Positions 14,187 through 25,060 of a DNA stretch of 64,000 nucleotides are shown here, piece by piece. The notes beneath the pieces were generated by a model that did no database searches, was not told the DNA's origin, and was given only the letters and a program-made list of their open reading frames with translations. The position numbers and the translations under genes were made by a program. This stretch comes from Trogon surrucura. Taxonomy: Eukaryota; Chordata; Aves; Trogoniformes; Trogonidae. Location of the stretch: positions 5,735,501 through 5,799,500 of the forward strand of contig CM036642.1 of NCBI GenBank assembly GCA_020746105.1, read 5' to 3'. The first letter of the stretch is position 1. Each line of letters begins with the position of its first letter.

Positions 14187-14255
14187 TTTTGTGTTTGCAA
14201 ACTGCCCCCAGGTGCGCTCCAGCTGTGCGCGCCGGGCGGGGGCGGCGCCGGGGCC

Positions 14256-14354
14256 GGGGTGGGTGCCGATGGTTCGCAGCTGGGGGCTGGGGTGGGTGCC
14301 GATGGTTCGCAGCTGGGGGCTGGGGTGAGTGCCGATGGTTCGCAGCTGGGGGCC
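14256..14354 (+). repeat. Three tandem copies of a 33-bp GC-rich unit
   Basis: Units lie at 14256-14288, 14289-14321 and 14322-14354: GGGGTGGGTGCCGATGGTTC followed by GCAGCTGGGGGCT, with one or two differences in the last copy. Because 33 is a multiple of three, a frame through it reads GADGSQLGAGV repeats, but no conserved protein is seen. Each unit contains a CAGCTG E-box. Confidence 0.95.
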
Positions 14355-14439
14355 GCCGGGAGGGGCGATATGAGGGGGCGGCCGGCGGGGCAGCCCTTTT
14401 CTCCGGAGCCGAGCGGCGGGAGGGCTGCGCGGAGCCGCG

Positions 14440-14448
14440 GTGAGTGCG
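14440..14448 (+). other. Consensus-quality splice donor in the second CpG island
   Basis: CGCG|gtgagtgcg gives GT, A at... position +4 as part of gtgagt, and G at +5, the full vertebrate consensus intron start. It follows the 33-bp repeats by 85 bases. Whether it is used needs transcript data. Confidence 0.35.
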
Positions 14449-15139
14449 AGGGGGAGCGCGGCGAGCAGGGGAGGGGGGTTGTAGCTCTAAGTGCTGACAG
14501 GACGTGGCTGTCAGCACGGTGTTCCGCCTTGATGAACCTTCATCTATGAAGATATTTAATGAATTAGTTAATTAACGAGAGGAGGCTGACGGATGGCTCC
14601 CGCGGAGTTCGCGGCGGGGTGAGCCCGACCCGGGATGTCGCTGCCGGGGCTGAGCCGCGTCCCCTGGCCGGGCCGGGGCGATTTGCATGCGCTGAACGCG
14701 GCTGCTTAATAGGATGTGATGCTCGGAAAAGCCAAAAGCAGAGCAGCTGTAACTTAAAAGACAGCCCCATTACTGTGAGCCTTATAATTAGGGTAAGAGG
14801 GAGACTCGCGCTGCCATATGTTAAACTCTTCGGAGGTTAATAGCTCCCTAAGATTCGGCAATTGGCAGAAATTAGTCTCGAGGAACGGCGACCAGGCTCG
14901 GACGGGAGAGCGCTGGGAGCGGGGGCCGGGCGTCTCCCCGCGGGGAGGATGCGCCGGGCACCGGCCTCCTGCCCTCCTCGGCCCGGCTGGCAGCTCCCAC
15001 CCTGGGGTTCTGCCCCCCTAAAGGGCTGGGGAGGGAAAAAGAACGCGGAAAGCAGCAGGGCCAAGTCGGGCATCCCAGAGGGTCCCCAGACTCTCCTGCC
15101 ACGCCGCTGCCACCGCTTTTCTCCCTTTCCTCTGGCTTG

Positions 15140-15280
15140 TGCGCAAGTTATTCCGCCTTCCCAGCCCTGATTTCCTCATCCATAAAACTGAGACTAACGA
15201 TGTACTTGTTAAGGGTGTCACAGGACCTTCTGAATGTGCGAGGGCTTTGAAGTCCTCCTGTGAAAAGTACCGTGGAAGTG
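15140..15280 (+). mobile_element. MIR/L2-like ancient SINE 3' part
   Basis: GCAAGTTATT, then a gap, then TTTCCTCATCCATAAAACTG (15171-15190) follow the MIR order 'GGGCAAGTTACTTAACC...TTTCCTCATCTGTAAAATGG'. They are followed by an L2-type tail-like segment (GAGGGCTTTGAAGTCCTCCTGTGAAAAG). Such elements are very old in amniotes, and copies still readable in birds are often under selection. Confidence 0.65.
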
Positions 15281-17809
15281 GCAGCCGCCCGCAGCCCCGG
15301 GCGTGAGGTGGGTGGCTATCAGGGTGGGCTCTGCCCGGGGCTGGGGCGGCACCCTTGGCTTGTGGACCGGGATAGGTGCTCAGGTAGGGGGTTGTCTGCT
15401 CACTGGCTTGTTTTTTCCTCTTGCTGAATGACAGGGAAGTAGTTTGTTCGGGAGCCAGGGAGGGAAAAATGGGATTAAGCTGCTTTGGGGAAGGTTGTGT
15501 GTGCAGTTTGCGGCAGGTGACACGTGTGTAAACTTTAACGTCCTCAGTTGTAACAGTGGGAGGTTTTGAGGTCATCCTGAAATCACTGTAATGGTTTCCT
15601 TCCTGCTCCCCCCCTCCTTCCTTTGCTGAGGTGTTTAATTGCTTTCTTATTTAAATGCACCAAGATTTCCTGAGAGTCTAGTCCATTTGGCACATTGTTC
15701 TCTTCAGGGAAGCTGAAGGAATTGAAAAGAGAAAATTGTTTTGAAACTCCAGGTTATTGGATCTGGGGAGATAGAAGGCTGCTAAATCTTTTCCACCTGA
15801 GCTGGAGTATCATGAAGGTTTGGGGCTATTTTGATACTGAGCTGGGTATCAGCTTTGGGAGTTCACGATTTGTTCACTTGCTACCTGGGGCAAGAGGCCT
15901 CAGCTCTTTGAGTGGTTTGAGCTGCTCAGCGACTGTCGCTTTGGGGTAGTTCTTGTGAGCCTTCCTCCAAGTCTGGGGGCCAGAGCTAAGGGTTTGTACT
16001 TGGCAAATGTAATTTCAGGGATGCAGACCCCAAAGCGGTCCGACGTGGTGGGCAGGGGTTGTTTTGGTTTGTTCAGATTGCAGCCCAGCTCTGTGCTGCT
16101 GCGGAGGCTCTGATGAGTCCCCAGGTAGCAGCTGAGAGACACAAGTGCTTGGTACCCCCCGGGAAGAGGCTGCAAGCTGCCTCTTTCCTTTTCCCATCAT
16201 GCGCTCCAATGTCAAAGGCAAAATCACCATCTTCGGATCAATAGCAAAGCCATTAAAGCGCATCTTCAATTTCTGCGTGTGACGCTGCTGTGTTCATCAC
16301 CCCATTGGCAACCGTTTTATAACGAGTTCATTTCTGCTCGCAGAGGGAAATGCTTCACTGTCCTGTCCTCTCTTCTGCAGGCTGACCGTGAGAGGGCTGA
16401 TCCCTCAGCAGGGAAAAGAGGACTTAGGGAGGCTTTTGGAGCAGAGCAGCTACATGGCTGCAGGTTTCTGACGTGAAGGAGGAGCTGCCAGCCTACAGCT
16501 TGCTCATGCTTCAAAGTGTAGCCGTGCTCAGGGTGTGAGCGGTGCCAAAGCATGAATAACTTGCTTAGACTCCTTTTGCTCAAGGGGACTTAGACATTTG
16601 CAAGCATATTCTGAAGCGTGGCTCTCCTACACGGGAGCATGAAAAGCCCGTCGCTGCCCTCTTTCACATTCCTCTCGGGCATCTGCCTCACCTGTCATGA
16701 TTACAGGGCCCAGGTCTGGCTGTGGCCGATGGATCCCTTTAGCGTGGCTTTCCTACCGCTCCCCATTTGTCGTTTGCTGATGCAAAGCGCGTGTGATCGC
16801 TCCCTGAGCAGCACCTAGTGCTTCGCAGCACACTCGAGGCACTGCTGCCTTTAGTGCCTCGGTGCTGGGATGCTTCTCAGAGCTGTGACGGGTCACCAGG
16901 AGCTGCAAACCTTCTCCGTCTTCCTTTGGTTGTCCGCATGGAGCGGGCAGGTGTGGAATTTTGTCCCATGGTCCTCTTTGCCGCCCTTGCTGGGAGGAGT
17001 GGGGTTGAGGTAGGGGGTACTCACTGCTGACGTCTCAGATTAGGGTCTACTTTAAGAACCCGCCGTGAGGTGGGGGGATGTAGATCTTAACGTGGCCCTG
17101 CTCTGACGGATGGGAAAGCGCGCTTCGGGAGCCTGGGACTCGCGACCAGCCCAGCGAGGGGCTGACGGGTGCGTGATGAGTGAGGACAGCGAGTGGCGCG
17201 GGAGGAAACAAAACGGAAATCCATCTTCTGGCACTGGTTAAATAATGATGGCGTTGTTTGGACAGCGGAGAAATGTCCTTTGGATAGCGTGACAGAAAAC
17301 CTTACGGATGCTGTCAAACATGCCCTCAGCTCCTCCGAGCACATCGTTGATCTCGTTGCTCTGTGAGGTGAGACAAATGACCTCTGCGGCAAGCGCGTGG
17401 CCAGCACCCTCCGTCCCTCGCCTGGCACGGCGGCGGATGCTGAAGCCAGTGCGGGCTGCAGAACTGTTGGGATCTGGAGTAGGCCAGGACAGAAGGGTCC
17501 TCAGGAGCTGCAGAGGCCCTGAGCTCTTGTTACAGGGATGGGTGACCTTGCCTTCTGTGGGCAACGGGCAGGGAGTGGTGGTGAGCTGTGCAGGGTTTTC
17601 CTGGCTGTTGATAATGCCCGCTCGCTGTTTTTCCTCCGTCCCCCCAACCAGCAGTGTCCTGGCGTGGCTGAATGCTGATGAGGTGTAAATCCTGGTCTGA
17701 CCTCAAATTTCATCTGCGTTTCCTCAGATACGCCGCTCTGAGCAGCGGTTTAGCTCTCAATTCCCTCAGCCAGCTGGGGAGGGGGTTGTGTCAAATAATG
17801 CTTTTTGCT

Positions 17810-17905
17810 ATTTTACACCTCTTTGCACCGGGAGGTTTCCAAGCCCTTTGCAAATATTAACGAAGGCGGCAGGTGAGGATTAGTGTTCCTGTTTAACAGG
17901 CAGAC
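17810..17905 (-). mobile_element. MIR/L2-like ancient repeat tail
   Basis: The + strand reads CACCTCTTTGCACC, a GGAGGTTTCCAAGCC segment and CTTTGCAAATATTAACGAA. This matches the reverse complement of the common L2/SINE tail 'CACCTTTCATCCCGAGGATCTCAAAGCGCTTTGCAAACATTAA'. The boundaries are soft. Confidence 0.55.
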
Positions 17906-18639
17906 ATAAACCAGAAGCTGTGCTGGAGCGAAGCCGAGGCGGGAGCGCGGGGTTGGGGCTGGGCAGCCTCGCTGCCCGCGCCTCTGCCCGGCAGCAGGGT
18001 CCTGCTCCATCCACGTCCCGCTGGGATCGGTGGCCGCTGCCCTTCGGGGCTCTCGTGTGTCCTGGAGCAGAGCAGGGCACGCCGAGCATCCCGGATGGCT
18101 CCTGCCTCTCGGAGCGAAGCGTCGGAAGTGAGAATCCTAAATAGAGAACAACCTGTCATGTGGTGTTCCCCGAGGTTTCATTTCGCTTTTTAAATTATTT
18201 AATTGACGAGCCCTTTCCTTTTATACATCCATGTTAAACTGGTTTCCACAGTAACAGCCGAACCTGGAACCCGAAGCTTGGAGTCCTATCTGAGTAAATA
18301 ATGCCAAAACCAATCTCTGAATATTTAATTAAATTCACTGTCGTGCCCCTTTTATCTTTATCTTCCGCGGATCTTCTGTAAACAGATTTCATGGGCACGT
18401 GGGCTTTAAGGGAGGTGGTGGCGGGCTCCCTTCGGCGGGGTGCAGAGCCCCGGGCAACCCCGCTCGGGGCCGAGCAGCAGCTCTGACATGCGCCGTGGAC
18501 CCGTGTTCCTCCCGTGACCTGCGGCAACCCCGGGCTCCTGCCGCGCTCTTGTTTTTCTAGCGGAGCCTTGCAAGTTCGTTAGCTTCCCAGGATTTTCAGA
18601 TCAGATTTCCAGTTTAGGATCGCTATAAATCCTAAGCTT

Positions 18640-18850
18640 ATCCTCTGATGTACTGCCACTCCTAGCACAGTGTCATCTGCAAATCTCATAATTCTTTCTG
18701 TTCCATCATTTTGGTCGTGAAGGGAAATGCCAAGCGGTGCTAGACCTTGGACCCCGGCAGAGACATCCTTCGGGTTTGACAGCAGACCATTAGTGAGTGC
18801 TCTTTGCATACAGTAATTTATCCTGTGACAGAAACGCATCCTCCAGCAAG
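18640..18850 (-). mobile_element. Ancient CR1/L3-type LINE fragment, reverse transcriptase core
   Basis: Read on the minus strand, the frame contains NGLLSNPKDVSAGVQGLAPL followed by ERIMRFADDTVLGVAV. This matches the order 'NG-S-P--V-SGVPQGS-LGP ... FADDT-LG' of CR1-clade reverse transcriptase. The FADDT catalytic-core motif is at 18669-18683. The SGVPQGS motif is degraded (AGVQGLA), so the copy is old and inactive. The + strand also resembles the reverse complement of turtle/bird CR1 consensus (a CATCTGCAAAT stretch, then a GGACCCCGG segment). Ends are approximate. Confidence 0.8.
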
Positions 18851-19599
18851 CCTGTGAATGACAGGCTTCTGTACCCAGAGCTTCACCCCGAAAAGTTGTT
18901 CCTCCCACAGAGGAATGTCTCTGGCACCGTCCGTCGTTCGGGATGGTCTGATCCCACTGCCGGCCCTCTGCCGTTAGCTTGCTTGACCAGGGCCATACCG
19001 CAGAGTCGCGTGGAGCAAATCAGAGCATCGCCAGGGCCATGTCGTTCCTGCAGTGGTTAAAGCCACGGGGGGTTCCTCCCCACGGGAAGGGAGGATGGTG
19101 AGACCCTGGCATGGGAGGCTTGGGAAAGCGTGGGGTGAATTCTGCCCCAACCTCGCTCCCCGTGCGCGGGACATCAGGACAAGGGTGGTGGTTTGGTGGC
19201 TTGGAGCCAAGTTTTCAACGACGCTGATCGATGCTGTTGTGGAAGTCAGTCCCCAAACTCTCCAAAGGAAAGAGAGTTAGTCCCTGCGTCTGGCCTTGCA
19301 GGTGTGATTCCCCAAACCCGAAAGAATCGGGGGAGATTTATTTTTAAAGAAGCCCAAATCAGCTTTTCTTGAACAGACCTTTGAGTGGAAGTAAAGGCTT
19401 GGGAAAGGATATCGACAAGCAGCCAGCGGCTTTATTTTAAAGCCTGATGAACAGGGAGGTCGTCTCGATAGCCCCGGATTCCGAGCCAAACGCGGGGCTG
19501 TCCGGGGAAGGGTTTTGGCCTCTTTTTGCCTCCCCCCACCCCGATGGTGCTGCGTGGAGCAAGAGGTTTAGCACCGACAGGACTGTCAACTCGCAGTAA

Positions 19600-19880
19600 T
19601 GATCCCAGTTAACCTCCAGGCAGATCAATTATCCCTTCTGACAAGGAATATAATATTAATACCCAGTTGTGTTGGTTTACTTACAATAGCTCTTTGGTAC
19701 TTTTCCATGGTATCGCAACACATCTTAATCAGATGGTGAGTGGGCTTAATTAGCCGAAGTATAGGTTTTATTTTTGATTTCTATGACTACTTAAACTAAT
19801 GGAAACACATTATCTGCTCAGAGGTCTGCAGTTTTCCATTTGTAATTATTGCTGCTCTTAATTGAGAGTGCATCGGGGGT
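19600..19880. promoter_or_regulatory. AT-rich candidate enhancer
   Basis: It contains the E-box CAGATG at 19730-19735 and the homeodomain core TTAATTAG at 19746-19753, plus a TTTGTAATTATTGCTG segment near the end. Tight E-box and homeodomain spacing is common in neural enhancers. Confidence 0.3.
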
Positions 19881-20300
19881 TGTGGCGGCAATCTGGGAGT
19901 TGATATATGTCGCCTTCCTCGAGCACGGCTCCTCCGGGAGGGTCCGTGCCCTGGGGCAGGCGGACAAGGGGTCTCAGCTGTGGGACACCTGCGGAGTCGA
20001 TCGTGCCACCTCCGTATGGGGTTCAGGGAACGCCAAACGCCGGGGTGGGGGAGCTGGAAGCTGATCAGGCAATGGAAGCCAAAACAGCTTATACATTTCC
20101 AAAACGAGGCCTGGCATTTATGACTAAAACCTCACATTTCGGGACATGCAGATGGTTGGGAAGGAACAGCTTGGAGGGATGGGCTAATAGGAAATTATTA
20201 ATTGTAGCGATTTTTGCACTTTTCTCGCACGAGGCCCATGGGTGCCTGTTGCAATAGGTGGCGGTTGGATGCGGCCAGCGGGGAGAGTCGGGGGGTCCGG

Positions 20301-20350
20301 CATCTATATATCTCTCTATATATGTATATTTATTGACTTATTTATTTAGC
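20301..20350 (+). repeat. AT-rich microsatellite-like stretch
   Basis: Imperfect (TA)n and (TTTA)n repeats: CATCTATATATCTCTCTATA followed by TATGTATATTTATT and two more TTATTTA units. Confidence 0.8.
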
Positions 20351-20411
20351 TGTATTTCACAGCTCCAGGCATCTTCACCAGGCTTTTGGGTGTTGCCTTT
20401 TCCAGCTTCTG

Positions 20412-20424
20412 CCAGCAGAGGGAA
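20412..20424 (+). promoter_or_regulatory. CTCF-like core motif
   Basis: CCAGCAGAGGGAA matches the core CCASYAGRKGGCR at 12 of 13 positions, with A in place of C at position 12. It is next to the AT microsatellite at 20301-20350. An identical 13-mer occurs at 41888-41900. Confidence 0.35.
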
Positions 20425-23400
20425 TAGAGGCGAACGAGCCAACGCGCTCTTCTCCTCTTTGCCGCTGTGCAGAGCACCCTGCTCAGCCGGGGAGCCTGCA
20501 GCGGGGCGGGTGGGCACTCAGCACCCCGATGTTACCCCCAGGACCCGCCGTGCCTTATCCCGTGCCACGCCAGCCTGTGCTCCAGACCCTGCGAAGGATG
20601 CAGGAGAGGCAGTTTGTCCTGCAAAACATTTGCACGGAGACCCCTGTGCCTGATCCTCTTTGGTGATGGGCGAAGCCGAAGCCTCTTGCCCAACCTCTCC
20701 CAGGGTGACTAATCAGGTAACATTCTCTGAGCAAATGCACAGATCATGTGAATCGGGGTTGGCGCTGAGCAGCGAGGTGTAAAAAGAGCCATTTGAGGTG
20801 TTCTAAGAAAATGCCAGAGCGTCTAAGCGGTGACTGCCTGTCAGAAAGCTGTGCCCACGGCGCAGAACCGCGGCAGCGCCACCAGGGAGGATCTGGCCCC
20901 GGGAGGAGCCGGAGGGGTGAGCTCTGTTTTCTGGCGATGGGTGTGACTCTTGGCCAAATGGATTCCTCTGCGTGTGGGCACGTGGCTTTGATGCTGGGAC
21001 CCGTCCCGACTGAGCCCCCCGTGCAGCGGGTGCCGCCGTCCCTTCTCTCCGGCGCGAGCCTGTCTGGGGAGAGGCAGACGATATCCGAGATGGCAGCCTT
21101 GCGTTTCTGCTCCATTTCCCTCCAGCCTCTCCTCCTCCCTCTCCTGTAACATTCATTAGCTGCCGAGAGAAGCACCGAGCAGAGGCTGTGTGCAACCTCT
21201 GAGTAACCTCGCTGCCGAAGCCCGTGCCCGTGCACCCCCGCCATCTCCTCTCCGCAGAGTAATAAGTCCTCACCCCTGTGCCCCGGTCACTCCGGTAATG
21301 CCGGTGTCCCTCGTTAGCACGGCAGAATCAACATCTGTCTCCTTTATGGTGTCTGTTTGCATTGAGAGGCTTTTGGGGGAAGCTTGGTATTGTTAAAAAT
21401 AAAAGCAGGGTTATGAGAGGCCTGGGAATTCCATGTTATTTATAAAAGTGCACGTCTTTGGAGTTTAATAGATGAGCGGCTTGCAGTCTTGAGGGTGTCA
21501 CGGCCAGCTGAAGGGCCATTCCTGAGAGTGGGCACCCCTCGGGTACGCGGCACTGTGGGATGCTTTGGGGGAGCCTCCTGGCTCCCCCGACTCCAGCACA
21601 GAACCAGGAGGGTCCCACAGCTCGGCCGCGTTACTGGTTGCTCTCCGAGGCACTTTTGCAAAGCCGGCACGGACAGCCTGTGAAATCGGTCCAGCTCTAT
21701 GTGAAGCTCCACACCCCCACCCTCATCCCTCTTCTTCTGCACCTCTCAGAAGAAAGGATGCTTCAATGCGAGGGGCCAGGGAGGAGGTCAGGGCCGGGAG
21801 TTGTGTGTCTGTCACCGAGGCAGGGGGATAGCGGGATGGCTGATGGGGTGAGGCTGTGACAAATGAGACCCGAGAGCGATGCCAGGTGAGGGAGGCAGGC
21901 AGGCACGCAGGGTTGTGACCCGTGTGAAGGATCAGCTGCGGGATGGTGAGGGGAGAGCCAATTTCAAGCGCCTGCAACTGGTTTGACTGGTTAGCGCAGC
22001 TGCGTCTGCTGCGAGGGTTTGGTCAATGGGCTTTTCTTGTGATGCTCAGCCTTCTCTGTGCAAAACCGAAGGCGCTGATGCGGTTTCAGGTGAGGAGCAG
22101 GAAGGCAGCTGTCCTCTCCATCCCCTCCTGAACGCCCCTGGTGCTTTCCTCACATGTCTCTACCGCCGCTTGAGCACAATGCCAGGACAGGAGCGAAAAT
22201 ACTCTTGCAGATAAGGATGTGAGGGAGTTATCTGGAAGCCTGCAGATACTGCATGTGAGGGGGAAGGTCACTGAAAAGAGGGAGGTGGCGGAGATGGAGA
22301 TTAGGCGATTTGGAGATGGCTTGAGGGATTTAGTGGAGAGGCAGAGCTCCCGCAGAGCATCAATGGGCAGTAGCACCTCTGATGGATTATAGGGAGCCTT
22401 GTTCAGAGACTTGCCGTGATGCTGCAGACACCAGCAGGGAAGAGATGGGGAAATCTTGCATGGAGAGGAGGCTGCAGTGCTCCAGATAGTGACATCCCCT
22501 GTCGCTTCCCTCCCCGCCCTGCCAGCGGGCTCAGGCAGAACTGCAGCAGTGCCTTGCCGTGTCCCCGCCTGCCAGCCCGGCACGTTCGATCCTCGTGGCC
22601 GTGGGGGCAAAGTGGATGGGGGTAAGAGGGCTTTTCTGTGTCTAAGAGCTCGTGGTGGGATGCTCTTCCCACAGCAGGATCTCTGCAGGGAAATCCCACT
22701 TGTGTTTCAGAGCCTTGGTTCTCCAGGTCGCATCCAGCTCCGAAACACTTGTGCACGTGGGCTCGTTCGCAGCTCCATGGGGAAAACGCAGCCTCCAACC
22801 TCCCCTGGCCATGTCTGCTGTTGGGATTTGCCCCTTTGTACCCTATTCCTGTTAGCAAAAGCACAGTTTCCAGTCTTGCCCCTACAGGCGGTGCTTTATT
22901 GGCACTGTCCGGGGGCTTTCCCGTGCCCCGTGGCTGCTGAGCAACTGCTGCCAAGGATGTGCGCCCCAGGTAAGTGCCGACGAGACGGCATCTTCTCAGC
23001 TGGGCCTAAGCACGAGATCCCTCCATCACACCCAGGCAAACTGCATCAGGCTTTATCCTCTATTGTTAAGGACAAAGAACAGGGATTTGTGTCCCAGACT
23101 TAAGCTTTCTCAAATCTCCTCGTATATTCCCCGAACGTTTGTGCTGGCTGCGTTTCCAGCGTGGCTTTTCCTCCCAGTTGCCTTTGTTTTCGATCGCTGT
23201 TGCAGTTTGTGATATGTATTTAGTAAACACCGCCGGCGTTGAGTGCGAATTGGCAGCTCGTCCTTCTTTTCCCCAAGCCGGTGCTTCCCGGGGGGATGCT
23301 CTGCCTCCCCCTCGGCTGGGCAGGGCAGCCTGGGACCGACCCCGCGGCCCCTGCCCCCGGCTCTTGGCTCGCTCCGAGGTGCCTGCATCCCGGAGAGCGT

Positions 23401-23699
23401 GTTAACATTTAAATCAGAGCGATGCTCTGGGAATAGCATCGAGTTAAAAGGACCTCTCCTGAAAAGAGCACAGCAGGGACTTGGCTGAAGAGTTCTCTTC
23501 GCCCGTTAAGCGCACACGGCTGCACGGATTTTCATCAGCAGCTGGCTTCTCGCTAGTCCATTAGGGCTCGATTTAGGTGCTTTCAGGGTGGGGAGGGAGG
23601 GGGAAGGATGGGCGTCTCCCCCTTCCCCAGGGCCGGCGGGGGGTCCCAGACCTGCTGGGTCTCTTCTCCTTTCCCCCGCTCCGGAGCACAGGGGCCCGT

Positions 23700-23880
23700 C
23701 TGCAGTCCTGCCTAGTTTTTGTCCTATTTCCTGTGGCAATAGCTTCAGCAACTTAATTACTGTGCTGGGGAAGTATTTCTTTTTGTCAGCTTGGACTTTC
23801 TTCCTGCCTGATTTTATTGAAAGCCTGGGTTCTTGTGTCTTATGAGACAGTGGAGGAGTCTCCATCTACCTCTTACGTGT
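23700..23880 (-). mobile_element. Ancient CR1/L3-type LINE fragment, ORF2 C-terminus
   Basis: On the minus strand at 23713-23787 the frame reads DKKKYFPSTVIKLLKLLPQ, then EIG. This matches the CR1 ORF2 C-terminal pattern 'R--FF--RV---WN-LP-EVV', the same part seen intact in the 52.3 kb copy. The + strand shows the reverse-complement landmarks of that family: GAAGTATTTCTTTTTGTC and TTCTTGTGTCTTATGAGA. The order relative to the fragment at 18.6 kb is wrong for one insertion, so it is a separate copy. Ends are approximate. Confidence 0.75.
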
Positions 23881-24654
23881 CCTCTGCTGCCTTTTTATTG
23901 CCTCCTCTTACCGGTTGCCATTCCAAGGCCAGAGCCTCATTTTAAAAAAATCTGTCCTTATTTCAGAGTTGGCTGGGACCTCCCGTGAATGCCCCATCTC
24001 TTTGGTCTCCGTTCTGCAGCAGGGCCAGCGGGTGGGATGCAGGATGGAGGATGTGGGACGCGGGAGCCGTCCCTGCAGCGGAGCGGTCCCAGCCCCAGGA
24101 CTCGTCCTCCCTTTCCTCCCTGAGCACGAGCTTTCAGCGAGCCGTCTGTAACGTTGGCAGCCCCTTTAGCCGAGCTGACAGGATTAATTTAAAATCCCAT
24201 ATGGTGGAAAGGTTGGCTCTTCCCTCCCAGATTGCTCCCCGCGTGGAGAGCGAGCCACGTTTGACGTCTCGCTGCCACCTCACCCGAGTTTCTGCTGATC
24301 TCTGCAGCTCCTGGGTCTCCGCGGGGCCGGCAGCTGGCCTGCCCACATGGACTGTCCCTTTTCGCCCCCTCCAGGGTCGTAAATCGCATCAAAGCCTGCA
24401 GTCGGACGCTCGGGGCGCATATGGCTTTTTGAGACCCTCCATGTGACAGTCTGAGTGATTTAGGGAGGCTGAAGGAGGGGGGGAAGATTCCATCCCGAGC
24501 CCTAGATCTGACAACAGCGGTCAAAGACATAAATAATCCCGTTGCTGGGTAAAGACGTGCAAGGAAACGCTCCCTCCTCAACGGGGAGGCAGCTGTGGTC
24601 CCGGCCGGGCGACAGAGCCGCCTTGGCGTGCGACAGGGAGCCCAGAGCCGCGTG

Positions 24655-25060
24655 CCGCTCCGGAGCGGAGCTTGATTTAATATGACTTCAGGGAAGCGAA
24701 TTAATCTTTCTCCATTTGTTGCTTTTGCAGCTCCCAGAGCTGAGGTTTTGTTTGGTCGGTGTTTGTAAAGTCTTTTCAATCATGGCTGTTGGCGTGCGGG
24801 TCCGACAAAGAGAAGCAATTGTGAACAATAAAGGAATATTTTCCAAAATGTGGTGTAGTAGAAGCAGCTGAGATAAGGTCTGCTCTCATTAATTTAAAAA
24901 TGATATTTTTGCTTCTTCTGTCTGCACGATAAACTGACATCTTTAACAATTGTTTAAGCTGCACAGGTTTAAATATACGCTTCCTGCATAGGCTGCTGAT
25001 GAGTCACCAGTCAGAATTATTTATCAGAAGTGATCGCTGCGTGCTAGACAGCATGAGACG
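24655..25060. promoter_or_regulatory. AT-rich candidate enhancer with SOX and AP-1/MAF motifs
   Basis: It contains AACAATA (24824-24830), the inverted SOX pair AACAATTGTT (24945-24954) and TGCTGATGAGTCACC, which holds AP-1 TGAGTCA at 25000-25006 with a MAF-type TGCTGA half-site in front. The block is AT-rich with no coding frame. Confidence 0.35.

Larger units (their letters stand above)
14205..15080. promoter_or_regulatory. Second CpG island, possible unannotated promoter
   Basis: CpG density is high from about 14.22 to 14.48 kb and 14.60 to 15.05 kb, split by a short AT-rich bridge. On the + strand GCCGCG is followed by gtgagtgcg, a near-perfect splice donor with GT at 14440-14441. An octamer ATTTGCAT lies at 14681-14688 and a homeodomain palindrome TTAATTAA at 14568-14575 in the bridge. 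No coding exon is recognisable. It lies about 39-40 kb upstream of the CADM1 start. It could be a lncRNA promoter, a distal alternative promoter or a developmental CpG-island enhancer. Confidence 0.5.

Noticed and set aside
14259-14549. Repeat protein frame (GADGSQLGAGV units)
   Set aside because: It is produced by the 33-bp tandem repeat being a multiple of three. No start context or conserved protein supports it.
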